Assembly (NCBI GenBank): GCA_902729315.2
Contig: LR746264.1
Location: forward strand, 8,277,878 to 8,341,877
DNA: 64,000 nt
Origin: Spirodela intermedia
Lineage: Eukaryota; Streptophyta; Magnoliopsida; Alismatales; Araceae
Direction: 5' to 3'
Positions within the stretch are counted from its first letter, which is position 1. Every line of letters begins with the position of its first letter. Shown one piece after another: positions 36,052-48,805 of the stretch. The notes beneath the pieces are model-generated. The model was not told the origin of the DNA. It saw only the letters and a program-made list of their open reading frames with translations, and did no database searches. A program made the position numbers and the translations under genes.

Positions 36052-36358
36052 CATATGGCATGCCAGAAGAAGGCTAGCTGATGCAGCCTGCGAGATCTTG
36101 ATGTGGCATAAAGTCAGCAGGCCCCATAGGCCAGTATTTAGCCATGATCTCAAATCTTCCCCAAGCGTACAGATGATATATGCCTTTCTAGCTTTCTCTT
36201 TTCAAGGGTTGAACATCAAAACGGGGTACATAAGAAGCATAGGTTTTAACAGGACCCGGTTTGGATCTCTCTCTCTCTCTCTCTCTCTCTCAACTAGAGA
36301 ACCTGTTCCATTGCAAGCTTCAAATGAAACCAGTTCTCAGACGAAAGAAACCCTGGAT
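36052..36358. other. Shared 3' intergenic region of the macrodomain and reticulon genes
   Basis: 307 bp between two convergent stop codons, with a CT microsatellite at 36266-36291. Both 3' UTRs must lie or overlap here. Confidence 0.7.
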
Positions 36359-38601
36359 TCAATCCCCCTTGACCATGGAGAAGCTCTTGGGGAGCCTTTT
36401 AATGATGTTTTCGTCGACTACCTTGTAATGCATGGAGAATTTCTGGTGGACCAGCCCGGCGCACCTGTCCACACCCTCCTCGTACCTGTTGTACAAGGCG
36501 GGCACTGTGATCGAAACAAGGGCCCCTGCCATCACCAACACCAATACCACCCATAAGAACATAAAACCCAAGTTGACGTCACCCATGAATTACCAAAAAC
36601 TTACATAAATCACGCCACAGTTACTACTATTTTTAAGCCTGGAGCTTCTCTAAAAGAGCCCAATAAAAAATGTTTCATTTCTGAGAATTTATCAATGATT
36701 GCATATTAAAAAAAAAAAAAATCAAAAAGTCTGAAATACTAGAAAACATGACATGCTCAAACTATAATGCATGCGGTAAAGTGACATTCATAGAGAATCT
36801 ATGTGACATTTATGCTATGAATAAATTCGACCTAATAAGACATGTATGCAAGGTGGTTGCAAACCATGCTTCTAATCAAATCATGTAAGTAGAATAATGA
36901 GATGGGTATATGATAATAAAGCAGGCCCAGTTGATCCGCAGGAGTAATCAGGCATCAAGAAAAGTGTAGAAACTATCCCGGAAGTAATTATAAAATTAGA
37001 TTAAAATAAAAAAATGAAGCTTAATGATAAGAGGACGAACCACTTACCGATATATGCCAGCGTTAAGAAAGAAAATAAACTGCCGACAACCGACAACAGC
37101 CAGAGGCATGCCACAACCTGGAAAGGACGAGGACCAGGAGAATTCTGAGCTTTTGAAATGATAATTTTCATCAGGTGTAAAATAATATTAATCATAATCA
37201 TAAAATCCGGACCTTGAAAAATATTCTGAAGTCCTTGCCCAAGGTAATGTCGTGAGCTATGAGAAGCATACTGTTGACTTTTACACGAAAGGAAGATGCA
37301 GTGTTGTTGACCATTTCCTCTGAGAGCACCAGTTCCGGCAGTGGCTGCAGCTGCCTGATAAAAAAACACCCAATCATTTCAGGCCATAACGAAGAGCGGT
37401 TGTGAGGAAGACCATATCTTCTAGAACTAGAACAACCATTTTCCACAGAAGGGAAGGAAGATGTACCTATTTCGAAGGACAGCAACGTTCACCCGAAGGA
37501 ATTGAATCACAATTAGTATCAGCAGAACATCTGAAGAAATTGAGAGGAACGATAGTCCCGACCGCTCCACGAGAAGCCACGCCGCAGTCACAACGGCAAT
37601 AACACCAAATGAAAACCGCCGGTGCTTCCAAAGGACCAAATCCGCAGCTGGGAAGAAGCAAGAACGAGTAGAGGGGCATAAATTCAATGGAAAATTTTGG
37701 GCTGGGGCCCAAAGTTTCCATCAATTGGTGGAAACGTTTCTTGTTTTGGGCAGAGAGTTGAGATTGATTCAAGAGCCATAAGAGAAAAGGATCCAATTTT
37801 TCAGTCGGTTTATTATAATAAAAACTGAATTCAATTTTTTCATGAAAAGAATCATGGGTTTAGCATCGACTTGCTAAAAGGATAATGCTGGAATATCGTC
37901 CAGATATGGTTCGTTACATTGGATCATTAAGTTTGGATAAAAAGCTAGACGCGGGCCATCAATGAAGAGAAATAATCTAAAGTGATGTGTGGCCCTAAGC
38001 CTACACATTACCTCACAAGCAAACACAGAATTGTGATGGCAGTCAACTCAGAGACGCAGTAAAGTTCTACCCATCAACCACCCAAAAGGCCTGGATCCAA
38101 CCTAGCTGGGAGAAATATGTTGACCTCTGGATCTGCTTTGGGCTAGATCCTTGTGAAATGAAAGGGGCCGACATCATACGTTTATATCTCAACTGAAATC
38201 CTCGGTTTTCAGAAAGAGTAATCGGAAAAGATAGCATTGGGATAACGCAATTAAATGAACACGCATACGATTCACATAAGATAAAACTTGATATGGATCA
38301 TAAAGAAAAAATTCTACGAGGATCGACATAGAATCAAGCTCAATCGTGATCAGTTCCGCAAAGCTGAGGCCTCGCAGAGAAACTTGAGATGGAGACGCGG
38401 CAGCGATCAAAGAAATCCCCGGTCTCTTCCAAGTCAAATACCTTTTCCGCTGCCCATTATCTGCCGAATTGAGCGCTGGCGATTGAAGAGACGGTATCCA
38501 GCACAAACCGGCGCTGAAGAACTGCATTGTTCAGGCGATCTGTCCTTCCTCGCGTCAACGCTACCCTCAATATTGCACACATCATGCGAATTACTCTCCA
38601 T
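36359..38601 (-). CDS. Reticulon-like protein (RTNLB family)
   Basis: Minus-strand exons are 38601-38442, 37647-37467, 37354-37213, 37117-37048 and 36525-36359; 720 nt, 239 residues. A short hydrophilic N-terminus (about 1-53) precedes the reticulon homology domain. The domain opens [15 protein letters not shown], has a first hydrophobic hairpin, a loop with [11 protein letters not shown], and a second hairpin ([20 protein letters not shown] followed by [16 protein letters not shown]), then a short cytosolic tail. Reticulons sit in the endoplasmic reticulum membrane as wedge-like hairpins and shape tubules. The ATG at 38601 was chosen because it gives a normal RTNLB start; the frame is open further upstream, but that extension is hydrophobic and unlike the family. 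The gene is head to head with the U-box gene and tail to tail with the macrodomain gene. Confidence 0.92.
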
Positions 38602-39642
38602 CTTCGCCCCCACCGCAACCCTAAACACACCGATCAGCGCCACGCGCAGTAGAAAGAATAAAAGGAAAACTGCATGTGGAAAACCAGAAACAAAAGCGAG
38701 CAGCCCTTCTTTCCTATCAAAATTTAGGACGCTCTTGAATCTATACGAAATCACTCGTCTCCTCCCCTTCTTTGATCTGATACATGCGTATTTCTTTCCC
38801 CGTACCCAACGGATTAGGAAGGCACGTCGTTACCTTCGGACGACCGGAATCCGAGATGAAGAGAGCTCTACGGTTGGGCGAGGCGACAAGCAAGGGGACC
38901 ACTGCGAAGTGCAGCTCGATCGACAGCCTCCCTCTCCTCCTCCTGGGAGATCCCTCCCTCCCACACTCCCGAGCGCTGACTCGCTCGCGATGAACCTTGT
39001 AGCCCGCACCTTCCGTCCTCCTGACTTCGCCGGGGGGACAAGACGTTAATGGAAGGAAGAACCCCCCGGATTAACGGTCATAATTATCGGGTAAACATTG
39101 CAACGGATATAACCCAGCTGACATATGGGCCTTTCCGGTCTAAATAGATGACACGTGTTGAAAACTGCGAGTGTGAACGAGCGGATGGGGCGAGTGGTCT
39201 CCGCCCTTCCCCGGCGGAGAAGGGGGCTGACTCGGTCGGCAGTTAGCTTGTTCCGGCGGCACAACGGTAGCTCTCGTGGCCGGAGCGGCGGCGGTGCGGG
39301 CGAGCTGGATCGTAGTAATGGCTAGCGCGAGGTCGCCCCGCCATCTCTCACCTCCTCCTCGAGAACCCTGTGACTACGATTATTCCTTGCTCCTGCGCGC
39401 GGAGGCGAGTCGACGTCGGATCTCAACAGATCAGCGATATCGTAGGCCCGAGTCTGTTAAAGCCATCCTGACCGTTGTGGCGGCGCAGGACGTGTCTCGC
39501 GATACAAATCCAGCGGGGTTTACTGCCACCAACCCCCTCAAGGGGCTCTTGCCATGGTTCTTGCAGACCTCGGGGAGATCACTGACGTCGTCTGTCTTCG
39601 TCCTCGCGGTGCCACCCTTCGCTCCGTCTCCGTCTTCTTCCC
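38602..39642. promoter_or_regulatory. Divergent intergenic region (reticulon and U-box genes)
   Basis: About 1.04 kb separates two start codons that point away from each other, so it holds both promoters and 5' UTRs. It contains ACACGTGT (39151-39158), an ABRE/G-box palindrome, and TCTAAATAG (39138-39146), a possible TATA-like element for the U-box gene. Reading frames inside are short and unrecognised. Confidence 0.6.
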
Positions 39643-41538
39643 ATGGAGCACGCTGCTGCCACTCAAGCTCTGGTGACTGTGGAGCAGGCGAGGCAGCTCC
39701 GCCAGGACCCGCCGTCGGAGGACGAGGATTACTACCGCGATGGGGAGAGCCCGACGGAGGCCGAGGAGCACTACGTCGTGGTGGACAAGCTGATCGATCA
39801 GAAGCCCGTCCGCGCGCTAACCTTCCTCGCGAGGAGGACGGCGCGGTGCAAGGTGCCGGAATTCCCGCAGCACAGCAACTTCAAGTCCGCCGTTGAGACG
39901 GTGGACATCCTAGCCTACGTGTTCCGGCACCTCCTGGCCGGCATGAGGGCGGAGGAGGACTGCGTCTCCTCGCTGCCCAAGCACGCGGTCCGGTGCCTAC
40001 AGAAGCTGTTCGGTGTAGTCTACCGCATCCGGTCGCTGCTGGAGTCCTGCGCCGGCGGCAGCAAGATCGCTACCCTGCTGCTGTCGGACACCGTCGCGCT
40101 CGAGTTCTGCGACCTGGGGGAGGAGCTGCATGACCGGCTGAAGCCGTTCCCCTGGGAACTGTTCGGGGTGGCGACTGAGAGGCCGGAGCTGAAGAGCCTG
40201 ATGGACTTCGTCGTCGGCAAGACGGCGGCGCAGAAGGTGCACATCGACCGGACGGACATGGAACTCCGGGGGCAGATCGAGGAGGAGGTGGAGGCACTCC
40301 AGCGTGGGGAACGCGCCTTCCCGGACCAGGCGCGGGTGGGGAAGCTGTTCGAGAAGCTGGGCGTCGTCTCGGTGGAGGGCCAGGTGAACGAGATCATGGT
40401 GCTGGAGTCGGAGATCCGCACGAGGAGGGAGCTGCTCCCCAGGCGTCGGGGGCTAGAGGAGTTGCTCCGCTACTGCAAGCACGTATTCCTGGGGGAGTCC
40501 TGGCCGGAGGGGGCGACCGTCTACCAGAGGAACCCCGCTGCCGACTGGGTGCTCCCGCCGGCGTTCCGCTGCCCCATCTCTATGGCCGTCATGAGGGACC
40601 CCGTGACGGTGTCGAGCGGGCAGACCTACGAGCGCGCCAACATCGAGCGCTGGATCCGCGCCGGCCACCGCCTCTGCCCGGTGACCCACCGCCGACTCGA
40701 GGACGACGCTGCCGTGCAGACCAACCTAGACGTGCAGCGCCAGATCAAGGAGTGGGTCGAGGAGAACCGCATCAACCTCAAGTTGTCGGAGGAGGGCGGA
40801 CCCAAAGCGGTGGCCTCTTACGTCGTCGAGAGGCTGGCGCGGCCGGCCGCCCCCGAGGTGGCGAGACAGGTCGTCTCCAGGCTCACGCCGCGGCTGCGGT
40901 CCGACGCGAAGTTGGCCGCCCAGATGGGCGAGGCCGGGCTCGTCCCCGTCCTCCTCCGCTTCCTGGTCGCCGACGACCCGGTCCTCCGCGCCTGCGCCAT
41001 CTCCGCCGTGCACGCGATGGCGACTCTGGGGACCAACAAGGCCAGGATCATGGAGCAGGAGAACGGGTCTGGGGTCAACGCTATCATCGACCTGCTGAAC
41101 GAGGGCCACACCTGGGAGGCGCGCGGCCGCGCCGCCGGCACTCTGCACCGGCTGTCGACGGTGCGGGCGTACCACTGGTGCCTGGCGCGGGAGGCGCGGG
41201 TGGTGGAGGGGCTGGTCCGGGTAGCGAGGGAGGCGCCCTCGCCGCACGTCAGGGGGGAGGCTCTGGCGGGGGTCCTCGCGCTGGCCGGCAACAAAACCCG
41301 GCTGGAGGAGATCAAGTTGCTCCTCCGGCAGTGCCAGAAGGGCGAGCTGGAGGCCGTGGTGAGGGTGGTGGCGGTGGATCCCGTGCTCTGGCAGATCAAG
41401 AGCCTGAGGGACACCTCCACGGCCTGGAAGAAAAGGCAGCTGAGGCGGGCCGCGGCGGCGCTGCTGGAAGCCTGCACGGAATGGGTCTGGCGCTGGGGGC
41501 CCTTCGCCGGGCAAGATACCCCGTACGACGAGAAATAG
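39643..41538 (+). CDS. Plant U-box E3 ubiquitin ligase with armadillo repeats (PUB-ARM)
   Basis: A single exon of 631 codons. Residues about 30-280 form the helical U-box N-terminal domain. The U-box (about 305-378) has PPAFRCPISMAVMRDPVTV, GQTYERANIERWI and LCPVTHRRL, the surface that binds E2 enzymes. Armadillo-type helical repeats follow from about 395 to 610 and recruit substrates. Such ligases act in the cytosol or at membranes in abscisic acid, drought and immune signalling. The intronless structure and length are like the PUB18/19 and PUB20-25 types; which one is not decided here. The coding DNA is very GC-rich, much more than its neighbours, as is common for intronless monocot genes. 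The start ATG is the first in frame with the conserved N-terminal domain. Possible poly(A) signal AATAAA at 41623-41628. Confidence 0.94.
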   Translation: MEHAAATQALVTVEQARQLRQDPPSEDEDYYRDGESPTEAEEHYVVVDKLIDQKPVRALTFLARRTARCKVPEFPQHSNFKSAVETVDILAYVFRHLLAGMRAEEDCVSSLPKHAVRCLQKLFGVVYRIRSLLESCAGGSKIATLLLSDTVALEFCDLGEELHDRLKPFPWELFGVATERPELKSLMDFVVGKTAAQKVHIDRTDMELRGQIEEEVEALQRGERAFPDQARVGKLFEKLGVVSVEGQVNEIMVLESEIRTRRELLPRRRGLEELLRYCKHVFLGESWPEGATVYQRNPAADWVLPPAFRCPISMAVMRDPVTVSSGQTYERANIERWIRAGHRLCPVTHRRLEDDAAVQTNLDVQRQIKEWVEENRINLKLSEEGGPKAVASYVVERLARPAAPEVARQVVSRLTPRLRSDAKLAAQMGEAGLVPVLLRFLVADDPVLRACAISAVHAMATLGTNKARIMEQENGSGVNAIIDLLNEGHTWEARGRAAGTLHRLSTVRAYHWCLAREARVVEGLVRVAREAPSPHVRGEALAGVLALAGNKTRLEEIKLLLRQCQKGELEAVVRVVAVDPVLWQIKSLRDTSTAWKKRQLRRAAAALLEACTEWVWRWGPFAGQDTPYDEK

Positions 41539-41849
41539 GCGCATCTCCTCCTCGTCCTCCTCCCAATAACCTGCAATATTATGACTCCTCCCCTCTCCCC
41601 TTCACCATGAGATCATAATCTAAATAAATTGCTAGATTCAAAGATCCTTCGTTATACAGCAACGAGTAGCCCCTATACGCTCTCTACGGTTCCTCGCACG
41701 GTAGGAGCTCCCTAAAAAATAGAGAAGGATAAGACCCTGCGTGCATCGACAAGAACCATGGTTATGCGCTGACCAAGAAATCCTCACCTGCTGGTAGAAG
41801 ATGCCGAGGTAGTAGTCAACCCGATCCTCCTGCGGCAGGAGCGCCTACA
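41539..41849. other. Shared 3' region of the U-box and STY kinase genes
   Basis: 311 bp between two convergent stop codons, holding the 3' UTRs; a plus-strand AATAAA lies at 41623. Nothing else is seen. Confidence 0.6.
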
Positions 41850-44800
41850 TCAGGGCTTGCTTCCCGCCTTCTTGGTGGTGAACATCTGCCGAAGGAAGGA
41901 CAGCTTGCCTCCGGCCCGCGCGGATGATGAGGACATACTGGCTTCCATGCAGCTCGGCGATGCTCCCGCGGCATCAGTAGGCTCCGGAGAAGGCGGCGCG
42001 AGGGTGAGCAGGAATTCGCTGAGTGTCTGGATGATCTGGGCGAAGCTGGGCCGCATCTTGGGGTCCTCGACCCAGCAAGACTGCATGAGGGAGACGAGCT
42101 CCGGGGGCATGTCTTCGGAGAGATCCGGTCTCGCTTGCTGCTCAGGATCCCCCACAACAAATCGAGAGAATCAGAAAACAACATCCCCACAATTTGCACT
42201 GCACTTATAACCTCCAAGAACAGGAGAAACGATATGGACTGCGATGAGAGAGAGACAGACAGACAGTAAGAGAGAGAGAGAGAGGTAGCATCTACCTTAA
42301 ATGCAGCAGCATATGCAGCTTGTAGGTTTGACATTCCCTCAAACGGCATACGGTTGGTCAGTAACTCCCATAAAACAATCCCAAAGCTATAAACATCAAC
42401 CTTATTGGTGTAATGTTTCTTCTCTCCTCGACGCAGGGTCACAGTGCTGTATAGCTGTCACATATCCAATACCATGGAGGAATGGAAAAATAATGAATAT
42501 CAACACCTCTCGTGGCACAAAAGAATAGTCTTTTAAGCACCATAAATTCAGAATGAAGCCGTCAGTGATAGGAAACAAGTCGTTTCAAATTGCACACACA
42601 CAGACATAAATAGCGAGAGAGAGAGAGAGAGAGAGAGCAGTAAGAATGGGAAAATCGCAAATCCGGATGCAATCAAACGTGTGTTCTTCTGCTGCAATCG
42701 CAAGGGGAAGAGTTAATCCCATACGCTATAAAAATTAGTAAACACCAAGCAGAATCACCGATTATGCACTTGCAGGGAAGTCAAAGGGCCTAAATACCCA
42801 TCCCACAAGAGAACAGGCATTCAATACCCCACATGCGTGAGGGTTCGACATGCAGGACTTCAATTTTCTTTTCATTTCGAAAGCAAGCTGCTCACTCTTT
42901 TGATCAACAGAAGATCTACTTAGTTTTCCTTCTTTAAGTATCATATATACACGCTAAATGCAGCTTGCAAATGACCCCTCTGGCCAATTTGATAGAAAAA
43001 TTTTAGAATGAAATCTGTGTATTTTAGATGAAAAAAACGAAGGTGATTGGACAGATATACCAACCTCAGGAGCCATCCAACGATACGTCCCCGTTTCTGC
43101 GGTCATCATCTCAGTGACAGATTCCTCTCTAGCAAGTCCGAAATCAATAAGCTTCACATTCTTCTGATTTTCTGTCAGCAACAAGTTATCTGCATTTTTT
43201 TCATTCAAACCAGAATTACTTCACGCCACCATACTTGACGCATACGAAAAGGAGAAACCTGTATACACATTTCTAGGAAGCAGAAAACAGCAAAACGTCC
43301 AGTAGGTGAGATAAACCCCCGAGGTTCATGAAACCTGACCAGAAGATCTCCCGCCCTGCTGAGGGCACCAAAGGTAATCCATGACCTTGCTTCTTGAGGC
43401 AAGTTTCAGGGACCAACCATTTGAGCGGCACTAGCTGCTTTTCATTATGTTAACAGAATAAGATCAACGTGCTTTATCTTTTCAGCGGCAGATCATTGAG
43501 TAATAAGACATTCGACATTCATGTTCCAAGCTGAAACCTACTCGCCAGGCATCCATGATCTCGTCCCAAACGAAAAAGAAAGAAGAAAAGATCTTCCTTC
43601 AGTAGAAACTGACGGTAAGTTGACGATGCAGGCTGATGCTTATGTTCCTCTCAGTAAAGAAAAAAACAAGAAAGGGGAACATCAAAATAAAAGATTTACC
43701 TAAATTAAATGCCAGCCATGAATGCCGCAAAAACTTCAAACTAGAACTTCTGCTCTTGAACTTACGGGAAAATAGATCACCATTAAGGACTTTTAATTGA
43801 GCGCTGCAGAAGGCAAATCATATCAAAACAACGCACATCTCGGTGTTGATATTTACCCGTAGCTTTGCCAATAACGGCTTAGCTAGAGCCATGAAGAGGA
43901 ACCTTATCACGATGCAAATCATAGAGAATACTCCATCGCAATTAACAGCTTTAGAAAGACACTAGACTCTAGAAAAGTCTGGATGGAGACGGTGTTTGAC
44001 TCCACAATGCTAGAATGCGAGGCAATCTAGCTAACTGCCGCAGCAATAGATGGCCTACACAATTGCCTCAGCCATATGGTAATCTGTTGACCACTGTCTT
44101 GGGATAGACATGGCAGCTGATTTGCTTTTACTTATTTAAATTCATAATTCAATTACAGATTAATTTTCCAATAAGATTTTATTGAAGTCTGGATTTAATC
44201 AAGAACATATAATACGGCATGGGGAATAGGGCCACCATAAATTAAAGAAATATTTCGTAAATTGCATGGCCACCAGACTAAAGCAGCCCTGGAGCGACGT
44301 TAAATACTTCAAAAAGGGAATAACTTTCAGTTACGTAGAAATATGAGATGAAAACAGGTAATCTATTAATCTATTTAACAAGCACGAGTTTTCTCCAAAA
44401 CTGGTCAGAGAAACGAAATTACTACCTGGTTTCAGATCTCTATGTATAATCCCGTTGGCATGCAGGCACTCCATTGCACGGGCAATATCAAGGGCATAGT
44501 TCACAGCAACATGAAGATCTAGTCGCCTAGGACGAGTGCTGGTCAGATATTTACGAAGTGACATTCCAGGTAGTAGCTCAGTGGCAATCACCATAAAAGG
44601 ATCCTTGCAAGCTCCAATAAACTGTACAAGGCAGTATGGAAATGGTGAAATCCCATCAATCTAATAAATCTGATTTAGGATCAAAGTGTCAACTGCATCA
44701 TAAATATCTTTGATAACGTTGGTTTTAGGATACGTTTGCACACCACATTTTCTAATGCAATTCGAACTTTGTCACCTGTGACAACCAAAAGATTCCCCTC

Positions 44801-46576
44801 ATTCAGAAGAAATCCCCACTTATTACAAACATTACTAGGACCATTTTAAGTGTGGTTAACTACGAAGTTAGATGACCTTTCAATCTTTGAAAAAAAACAA
44901 CCGCTGTTGAACCTAGGCGATTTGCTGCAAGTGAACCTTGGCATTTTAATGCTTTCTAGAGGAGTGGTTCAGTTTGAAGGTATTTGGTATCATGATTGAG
45001 AAATGTTAATGATCTGCTCATCAATCATTTGCCCTGAACTTCTGATTAGTGAGCCCATTGAATACAGCACCTGATAACGTGTTGTTACAAACAACAATAT
45101 CAATTAGAAGCCCGTAGATATTTTTTGCATACCTTGACAAGGTTCTCATGCTTTACTTTAGTCATCATGTTGATTTCACGAGCAAAACGGCCTTCGAGCC
45201 TTGCTTTCTCTTCAGGAGTGCAACCACCATTAAGAACTTTGATAGCGACGAATTGTCCACTATGTGGACGATACCTGATGAAAAGATAACAGAAGAATTA
45301 TATTTCCAAATAAAAATAAGTGAAAAAAATAAAATTTTAAAAACAGTACACAAAAAATATTTTTCTAGGAAAAATAAACTAAAAAAAGAAAGTCAAACAT
45401 ATTCTGTGACATGAAGGGTGGGCAAACTTGAGGACTCAAACGAAGACCAGCAACTTTAAATGTGATACGGTTACTAATTATCCAAAAAGAGCAGCAAAAA
45501 CCCATATTTATGAATAATTGGGTGTGCAACAGAAAACCCAATTATCCAACAAGAGCCTTCAGCGCACACCCATATTTATTAGTAAAACAGCATAATATCA
45601 ACTTCCGTGAGCTTATAAATAGCACAAAAGACCAACAGCAAAAATAGTTTAAGCCCGAGTTTCAGCTGACAAGCCTTGTTGCATAAATAGTGAACATCTT
45701 CCCAGATCAATACGGCAAAAAAAAATTATGATGTTATAGACCAGTTCCTTTCAGCCAAATATTCAGCACTGTCATGGGAATGGCTTGTGTATAACAATGA
45801 TAATTGAAAAAAAGATAGATCAGTTGGAGAAAGAAGGAAAAAGCTAGCAAAATAATTTGACAGCTTGGCATAGTGAGATCTTGCTCGAATTTCAGATATT
45901 ACAAAGAAACGAACAAAAGAAGGTAGACCGATAAATTTTATGAACATACGGGGAAACATAGGTGTGCATATCCGTCACTCTCAAGTCAAATTATCATACA
46001 TAGTTGTGCATATCCCTTACAGTCTTAAGGGAAAAACTGAAGAGAAATTAAAGCATTCCAGATGAGGAATCCTTGTCTGCACTAATTTAGAAGAAACACA
46101 TTGATTGCATGCAGGCGTGGATAGGATTAAAAAATAGTAAGACCAAATTAAAATTATTTGAGGCTATGAAAGAAAAGGATCCAATATCCGTGCTTCAAAT
46201 TAATTTAAAATACTACTTGGGATAAATTTCAAAAATAACAAATAACAAAGGCAGTACATCTGTAGAGACATTCTTAATTAAAATTATGAACAACCACTAT
46301 ATCAAAAGGGCCTCTCTTTAACTCTCCAAGGCCTAAGATTTACCTTCCCTTGTAGACCTTCCCATGGGCACCCTCTCCAATTTTTGGTCCAACAAGTAGC
46401 TGGGTGGGATCGATCAACAGCTTCTTGTCAATCTCAAACGGTTCATCAGGAATTATACCGTTCACATCACAAGAGTGACTTTCGAGACTAACGGAATCGT
46501 TGACTACGTTGTTCAACTGTTGCCACCGGATCTCATCAGCTCCCATTCCTCCTCTGTTCTCATCACCACCGCTCAT
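41850..46576 (-). CDS. STY13-like Raf-type (group C MAPKKK-like) serine/threonine/tyrosine kinase
   Basis: Minus-strand exons are 46576-46344, 45274-45133, 44621-44426, 43189-43065, 42454-42296 and 42137-41850; 1143 nt, 380 residues, the usual length for the STY13 group. A 60-residue N-terminus precedes the kinase domain. This has the glycine loop [11 protein letters not shown] (67-77), catalytic Lys90 in VAIKVL, HRDLKPDN (185-192), DFG (206-208), GTYRWMAPE (224-232) and the diagnostic [15 protein letters not shown] and [19 protein letters not shown]. All catalytic residues are present, so it should be active. A Ser/Ala-rich tail ends [10 protein letters not shown]. These cytosolic kinases relate to HT1 and act in stress and light signalling; no specific substrate can be read from sequence. 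The introns are long and AT-rich, with GA tracts at 42262-42284 and 42617-42637. Confidence 0.94.
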
Positions 46577-47564
46577 GATGGGGCAAAGGTGTACAGAGGC
46601 GGATGAATTCTCCAGATATCATAAAATGTTTAAGCTATTGAAACTTACTCGATGATTGTGCGAGAACGTGGTCATCAAACTAAGCAATCCTGCTTGCAAG
46701 AAACGTGCTCATAAACAATCCAGAGTTAAAGACAGCAGTATTCGACTCCAAGTCTTCACCAAATAAGCAGCAACTACAGCGGAGAGTCCAGTTTTCTGCA
46801 GTCTAAGAGGACCTTCCAGGTGTGACTCTCATCCGTTGTGTACATCGCGCAGCACCTGCGGTAAAACTCAAGCTTCGGACTCGGCCAATCCGGAAAATAT
46901 GATGCAACGGCCTAATGGTCACCTCCTCCTAGGTGGAGACTCGCCAAAACTATGGGATGCCCCCATTCCTCCGGTTCACTCATTGTTATCTATACACAAC
47001 GATCAAACAAAGAGGAGAGATATCATGAGGAAGAACACGAAACAACCGGAAACGATGTCGAAAACCCAATCTGATTTCAAGGTAAGTGAAAGTAAGAGGG
47101 CGAGTCAAGACATTTATATATGCATATATGTGTACCAGGTGAGTACCTTGTCGCCTTGGGTTGGAATCGCCTCGCTCTGGTTCGGCCTCACCTCCGGAAT
47201 CCACTCCTGTCGTGATTTCCCTGTAGAGAAACAACCCGATTCCAAACCCACCCCCAGCCCTAGAGTGTGCGTCCCTATCTACGAGGAAAAAGAGAGGAGG
47301 TGTCTGTCGGAAGGTATTTCTGAGCATCCCCGCTTTTGACTTGTGGGGAGCCCTCTGGATTGGCGGGCCATATCGGGAAGTTGGCCTGCGGCCGACATTG
47401 ACCAACCGTAAGAGCTTAAGACTGCGGAGGCGGCTCCTATATACAGACGACACGTACACGCCTAATCCCACGAAGTCCACTTTGGTAGTTCGGTCAGAGG
47501 ATGATGCTCTCCATCTCCGACTTTTTTACAAAGAGATTGGCGGACGATCACATCTTCCAAAGGA

Positions 47565-47598
<34 letters not shown>

Positions 47599-48805
47599 AG
47601 ACCGCTCTCCTCCGGCGAATATGAGGAAATCCAGAACGATTCAACAATGAGGCAAAGAGAGAGGGGAGCTCGCTCAGTCGGCAACCAGATTCGAAATGGA
47701 TCGGACGAGTAACCAACGGCGAGACAGACCGCGACGACTCTGTCGCTGTCGAGAGCGACGCTTAACCTCTGCCGAGGGACCGTGGGGATGAAGCCGACCT
47801 TCTCTCCCTCTTCAATCTCCGACTACGTGGCGCGGTCAGCACGCTGCCCGGAAACTGTCGGTGCGGCCGTCTCCGAGCTCCGGAGGAACGATCCGTCACG
47901 ACTCTTCCGAGATTGCTCACCATCCTCCAACCCTCGCGCCCGTCCTACTCCTCGTCTCAGAGCAGAGCGCTTCCATCATCTTCTCTGAAACTCTCTCTGG
48001 CCCAGGGGAGGCGACTGGCCGGAGATCTCTGCAAAGTTCTTCCACATCTCGCCGGAACAATGAAGACTGATCGACCCCCCCTCCTCCCCCCCAACCCAGC
48101 GTTGATCCGTCCGACGTTAATTTGCTGTGCGCAGGACGGATTAACGTCCGTTAAGCCGGACAGGCCCCGGAATTGGCTAGAGAAATATTTGAGCACGTGG
48201 CGTGCAGAAGAGGAGCCGGCCGGCCAACTTATCCGGAAAGTGACGCGCAGGGGTTGTGACTGCGGAACCCACTAGTTCATGCTGACGTAGTGGTCTCGAA
48301 ATTCTCCCGCGTGTAAGCCGTTATTAAAGAGGTGGAGGACCAAAAGGGGGTGGTTTTCAGGCTTTTGGGCCAAACCAATGTTGGGCCAGCCTCATGACCA
48401 TTCGGCCCATCAAGGGCCCACCTTTGCCTACAACCCGTTGGCACTGCTGCCAATGTATTTGGGTTAAATAAAAATAATATTAATATTAATATAATTAAAA
48501 AAATATGACGATGTGACATAAAAAGCATAGTCGTTGAAGCATTTGCATATAATAAATATGATATTAATTGGGTGCCACTGAGAAAATAAAGACGAGGACG
48601 GTGGGTAGGGATCACGTCGGCTGTGGACATGTGAGTTTAATTTAATATTCTTGCATGTTTTTTACAAGATAAAAAATTTAAGAAGGGGCTAATGTGAAAA
48701 AAAATCAGACATAAGAAGACTGCCGCCGTTCTGGCACTGGGTCGGCGGTCGGAATTATTATTAATATCTTTGCTTCTTGTCTGATCGGCGGAGAGGAGTT
48801 TCGTC
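46577..48805. promoter_or_regulatory. Divergent intergenic region (STY kinase and MnSOD genes)
   Basis: 2.2 kb separates divergent start codons. It contains a CT microsatellite (47571-47597), GC-rich stretches near 47.8-48.1 kb with short unrecognised frames, and a G-box AGCACGTGGC near 48194. Promoters and 5' UTRs (probably with a 5' UTR intron on the kinase side) are expected. No additional gene is supported. Confidence 0.5.
47571..47597. repeat. (CT)n microsatellite
   Basis: A perfect CT run of about 26 bp between divergent genes. Confidence 0.95.

Noticed and set aside
38288-39049. 253-codon plus-strand frame overlapping reticulon exon 1 and the divergent promoter
   Set aside because: It is antisense to a supported exon, of unlike composition and without family resemblance.
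40726-41618. Long frames overlapping the U-box gene (272 and 252 codons minus, 288 codons plus)
   Set aside because: They are shadows created by the high GC content of the single-exon U-box gene, whose own frame has clear U-box and ARM domains.
46836-48275. Several frames between the STY kinase and MnSOD genes as extra genes
   Set aside because: They overlap each other on both strands, lack domains and splice continuity, and lie in a divergent promoter region.
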